The notes below the pieces were generated by a model. That model ran no database searches and was not told where the DNA came from. It worked only from the letters and a program-made list of their open reading frames with translations. A DNA stretch of 6,989 nucleotides from an uncultured Lachnospiraceae bacterium (GTDB lineage Bacteria > Bacillota > Clostridia > Lachnospirales > Lachnospiraceae): contig CADCQU010000176.1 in assembly GCA_902803635.1 (NCBI GenBank), positions 1 through 6,989 of the forward strand, written 5' to 3'. Positions 5,643-6,989 of the stretch are shown piece after piece (position 1 is the stretch's first letter; every line of letters begins with the position of its first letter). Both the position numbers and the translations under genes were made by a program.

Positions 5643-6989
5643 ATGACTTACAAAATGGACGTATCCTTTGAGGAAGTACTCAACATTTATGTAAAAAACC
5701 ACAAGGTCGGCGATAAGCAAATGCTCCGCAGCGCTTACGAGTACGCCGACAGCAAATGCAAGGGCATCCAACGCGGAACCGGCGAGGCGTACATTTGCCA
5801 TTGCCTCCGCGTGGCGCGGCTCATCGCGGAATGGGGCTTCGAGAGCGACATCATCGCGGCCGCCATCCTGCACGACGTCGTAGAGGATTGCAACACCACC
5901 CTGGACGAGATCGCGGAAATGTTCGGCTCCCAGGTGGCAACCATCGTGGACGCCGTCACCCATCTGAGTGACAGGGATTTCGCCGACCACACGCTGACCA
6001 AGGAGCAGACGGACCTGCTCTCCGACGCCAAGCTCCTGAGCAAGATGACTGCGAAGGCCCTCTACGTGAAGATCGCCGACCGGATCGACAACCTGAACAC
6101 GCTTTCCGGCGTCCCGGAGGAAAAGCGCATTCCGAAGGCCGAGCACACACGCGAGATCATCATCCCGATGGCCCGTCGGGCAAATGCCTACCATTTTGTT
6201 GACATTTTGGAGGAGCTCTGCTTTAAGACGGAACACCCACAGATGTACGAGCAGATTACCCGGGAGTACCAGAAGCTCCTCGCCGTCAACCACAACACAT
6301 GCCAGGAAAGCCTCGATACCCTCCGTCACGTTTTCAACCCTCTTGTGAGCAACGATGATTCCGAGTTCGGCTTCTTCCACCGCCAGGTTGTCAGCTTCCA
6401 GTACAGCCAGCGCACCTACAGCAGCATCTACCGGCAAATGTGTCAGGAGGCCAAGAACATTCTGGAGGACTGGCCCAAGCTCCTTACCAAGAGCAACGTC
6501 CCTCTCTACGACCTGCTGCTCATCGTCCGCCCAAAGCACGGCCAGAAGGAATCCAACCTCTCCCCGCACGACATCTTCTTCGGGTGTTTCGAGAATTCCC
6601 TCGCCCAGAGGGGCTTCTACCTGTTGGATGTAAGCAAGACGACGTACGAAAACGCCTATTTCTTCCTGCTCGCCGACGAGATGGACAACCTTTACCGCCT
6701 ATTTGTCCGGACCCCCTTGGAGCAGCAGCGCTTCCTCTACGGAAACATCGTTGACGAAAACCACACGTTCTTCATCCCCGATGTCAACGAGATCGAGCCC
6801 CGCGAGACCTACAACGAGAGAATCAAGGTATTCGCACGGGACGGCTCCGCCATGATGATTGACAAAGGGGCCACCGTGCTGGATCTTGCCTTCTATATCG
6901 ACCCGAAGCTCGGCCTGCATTTCGACTACGCCATGGTGGACGAGTCCCAGATCAAACTGCCCATGAAGACCCTGCTGAACGACGGGGAC
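5643..6989 (+). CDS. RelA/SpoT-family protein: intact HD hydrolase, inactive-looking synthetase, TGS; 3'-truncated
   Basis: The frame runs open for 449 codons to the window end. ATG 5643 follows GAGGGGGTG (5629-5637). Residues 1-175 form an HD hydrolase like that of long RelA/SpoT enzymes, which remove pyrophosphate from (p)ppGpp. Visible are Arg44 in QRGTGE, His53, His77-Asp78 in ILHDVVED with Glu81-Asp82, and Asp146/Asn150 in KIADRIDNLNTL; all expected catalytic and metal-binding residues are present. Residues about 245-375 align with the synthetase fold (YSSIYRQM, 259-266; DLLLIV, 290-295; VRT, 355-357) but lack its key residues. The RxK pair is Ser255/Arg257, the YQSLHT stretch is YFFLLA (339-344), and the catalytic Glu of the EIQIRT motif is replaced by Arg352. 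A TGS domain begins near 393 (IKVFARDG, KGATVLDLAF, NDGD). Later domains are outside the window. Prediction: a hydrolase-only or alarmone-sensing paralogue co-expressed with the XRE regulator, not the genome's main Rel enzyme. Confidence 0.85.
   Translation, partial: MTYKMDVSFEEVLNIYVKNHKVGDKQMLRSAYEYADSKCKGIQRGTGEAYICHCLRVARLIAEWGFESDIIAAAILHDVVEDCNTTLDEIAEMFGSQVATIVDAVTHLSDRDFADHTLTKEQTDLLSDAKLLSKMTAKALYVKIADRIDNLNTLSGVPEEKRIPKAEHTREIIIPMARRANAYHFVDILEELCFKTEHPQMYEQITREYQKLLAVNHNTCQESLDTLRHVFNPLVSNDDSEFGFFHRQVVSFQYSQRTYSSIYRQMCQEAKNILEDWPKLLTKSNVPLYDLLLIVRPKHGQKESNLSPHDIFFGCFENSLAQRGFYLLDVSKTTYENAYFFLLADEMDNLYRLFVRTPLEQQRFLYGNIVDENHTFFIPDVNEIEPRETYNERIKVFARDGSAMMIDKGATVLDLAFYIDPKLGLHFDYAMVDESQIKLPMKTLLNDGD

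Larger units (their letters stand above)
799..6441. repeat. Dispersed over-represented word GCAAATG / CATTTGC
   Basis: GCAAATG occurs on the plus strand starting at 1370, 1648, 3691, 3758, 5717, 5752, 6180 and 6434. CATTTGC starts at 799, 1303, 1387, 3964 and 5792. The hexamer core CAAATG/CATTTG adds 909, 1813, 2118, 4278, 4516 and 5151. A simple base-composition estimate at about 55% GC gives fewer than one heptamer for this length. In genes it falls in different codon phases (CAA ATG, GCA AAT G, AGC AAA TGC, ATT TGC, CAT TTG), so shared protein sequence does not explain it. Confidence 0.6.

Noticed and set aside
5586..6569. Long open frame on the minus strand (327 codons)
   Set aside because: It lies wholly antisense to the Rel-like gene and the end of the regulator, both supported by conserved motifs and ribosome binding sites. 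Its composition is that of a shadow of GC-biased codons.

Overview
The window looks like chromosomal DNA of a Gram-positive Firmicute, most likely a fairly GC-rich member of the Clostridia. The reasons are a YlmH-type S4 protein (a Firmicutes family), strong AAAGGAGG-like ribosome binding sites, and coding sequence with a strong G/C third-position bias interrupted by one very AT-rich intergenic block. Genus cannot be assigned from sequence alone.

Layout. Left part, plus strand: the 3' portion of a probable zinc metallopeptidase with an HExxH motif (2-763, 5' end outside the window), then ylmH (857-1663), a housekeeping RNA-binding protein. ylmH ends five bases from the stop codon of a minus-strand pair read toward it. 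That pair is a degenerate AAA+-like protein (3877 to 3113) followed by a soluble TraG/VirD4-type coupling ATPase (3051 to 1669). No relaxase or mating-pore gene is visible. Between the divergent halves lies a 660-base non-coding region (3878-4537) with two 44-base tandem repeats, an AT-rich tract with short palindromes and a 14-base direct repeat, a good sigma-A promoter (TTGCAT-17-TATAAT) pointing right, and a structured leader. The right part, plus strand, is a two-gene operon. An XRE-type regulator (4538-5614) is followed after 28 bases by a RelA/SpoT-family protein (from 5643, open at the right edge). In the latter the (p)ppGpp hydrolase residues are intact, the synthetase domain has lost its catalytic residues, and a TGS domain begins near the edge.

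How the genes may work together. The regulator and the Rel-like protein share the promoter at 4367-4395 and probably form one module. It may be an alarmone-degrading or alarmone-sensing system under its own regulator. The coupling ATPase and AAA-like protein form a second, divergent module that resembles a conjugation remnant or a repurposed DNA-translocation system. Whether the two modules are functionally linked is unknown.

The most unusual sequence-level signal is the heptamer GCAAATG/CATTTGC. It occurs 13 times in 7 kb on both strands and in several codon phases, far above base-composition expectation, and is absent from the first gene.
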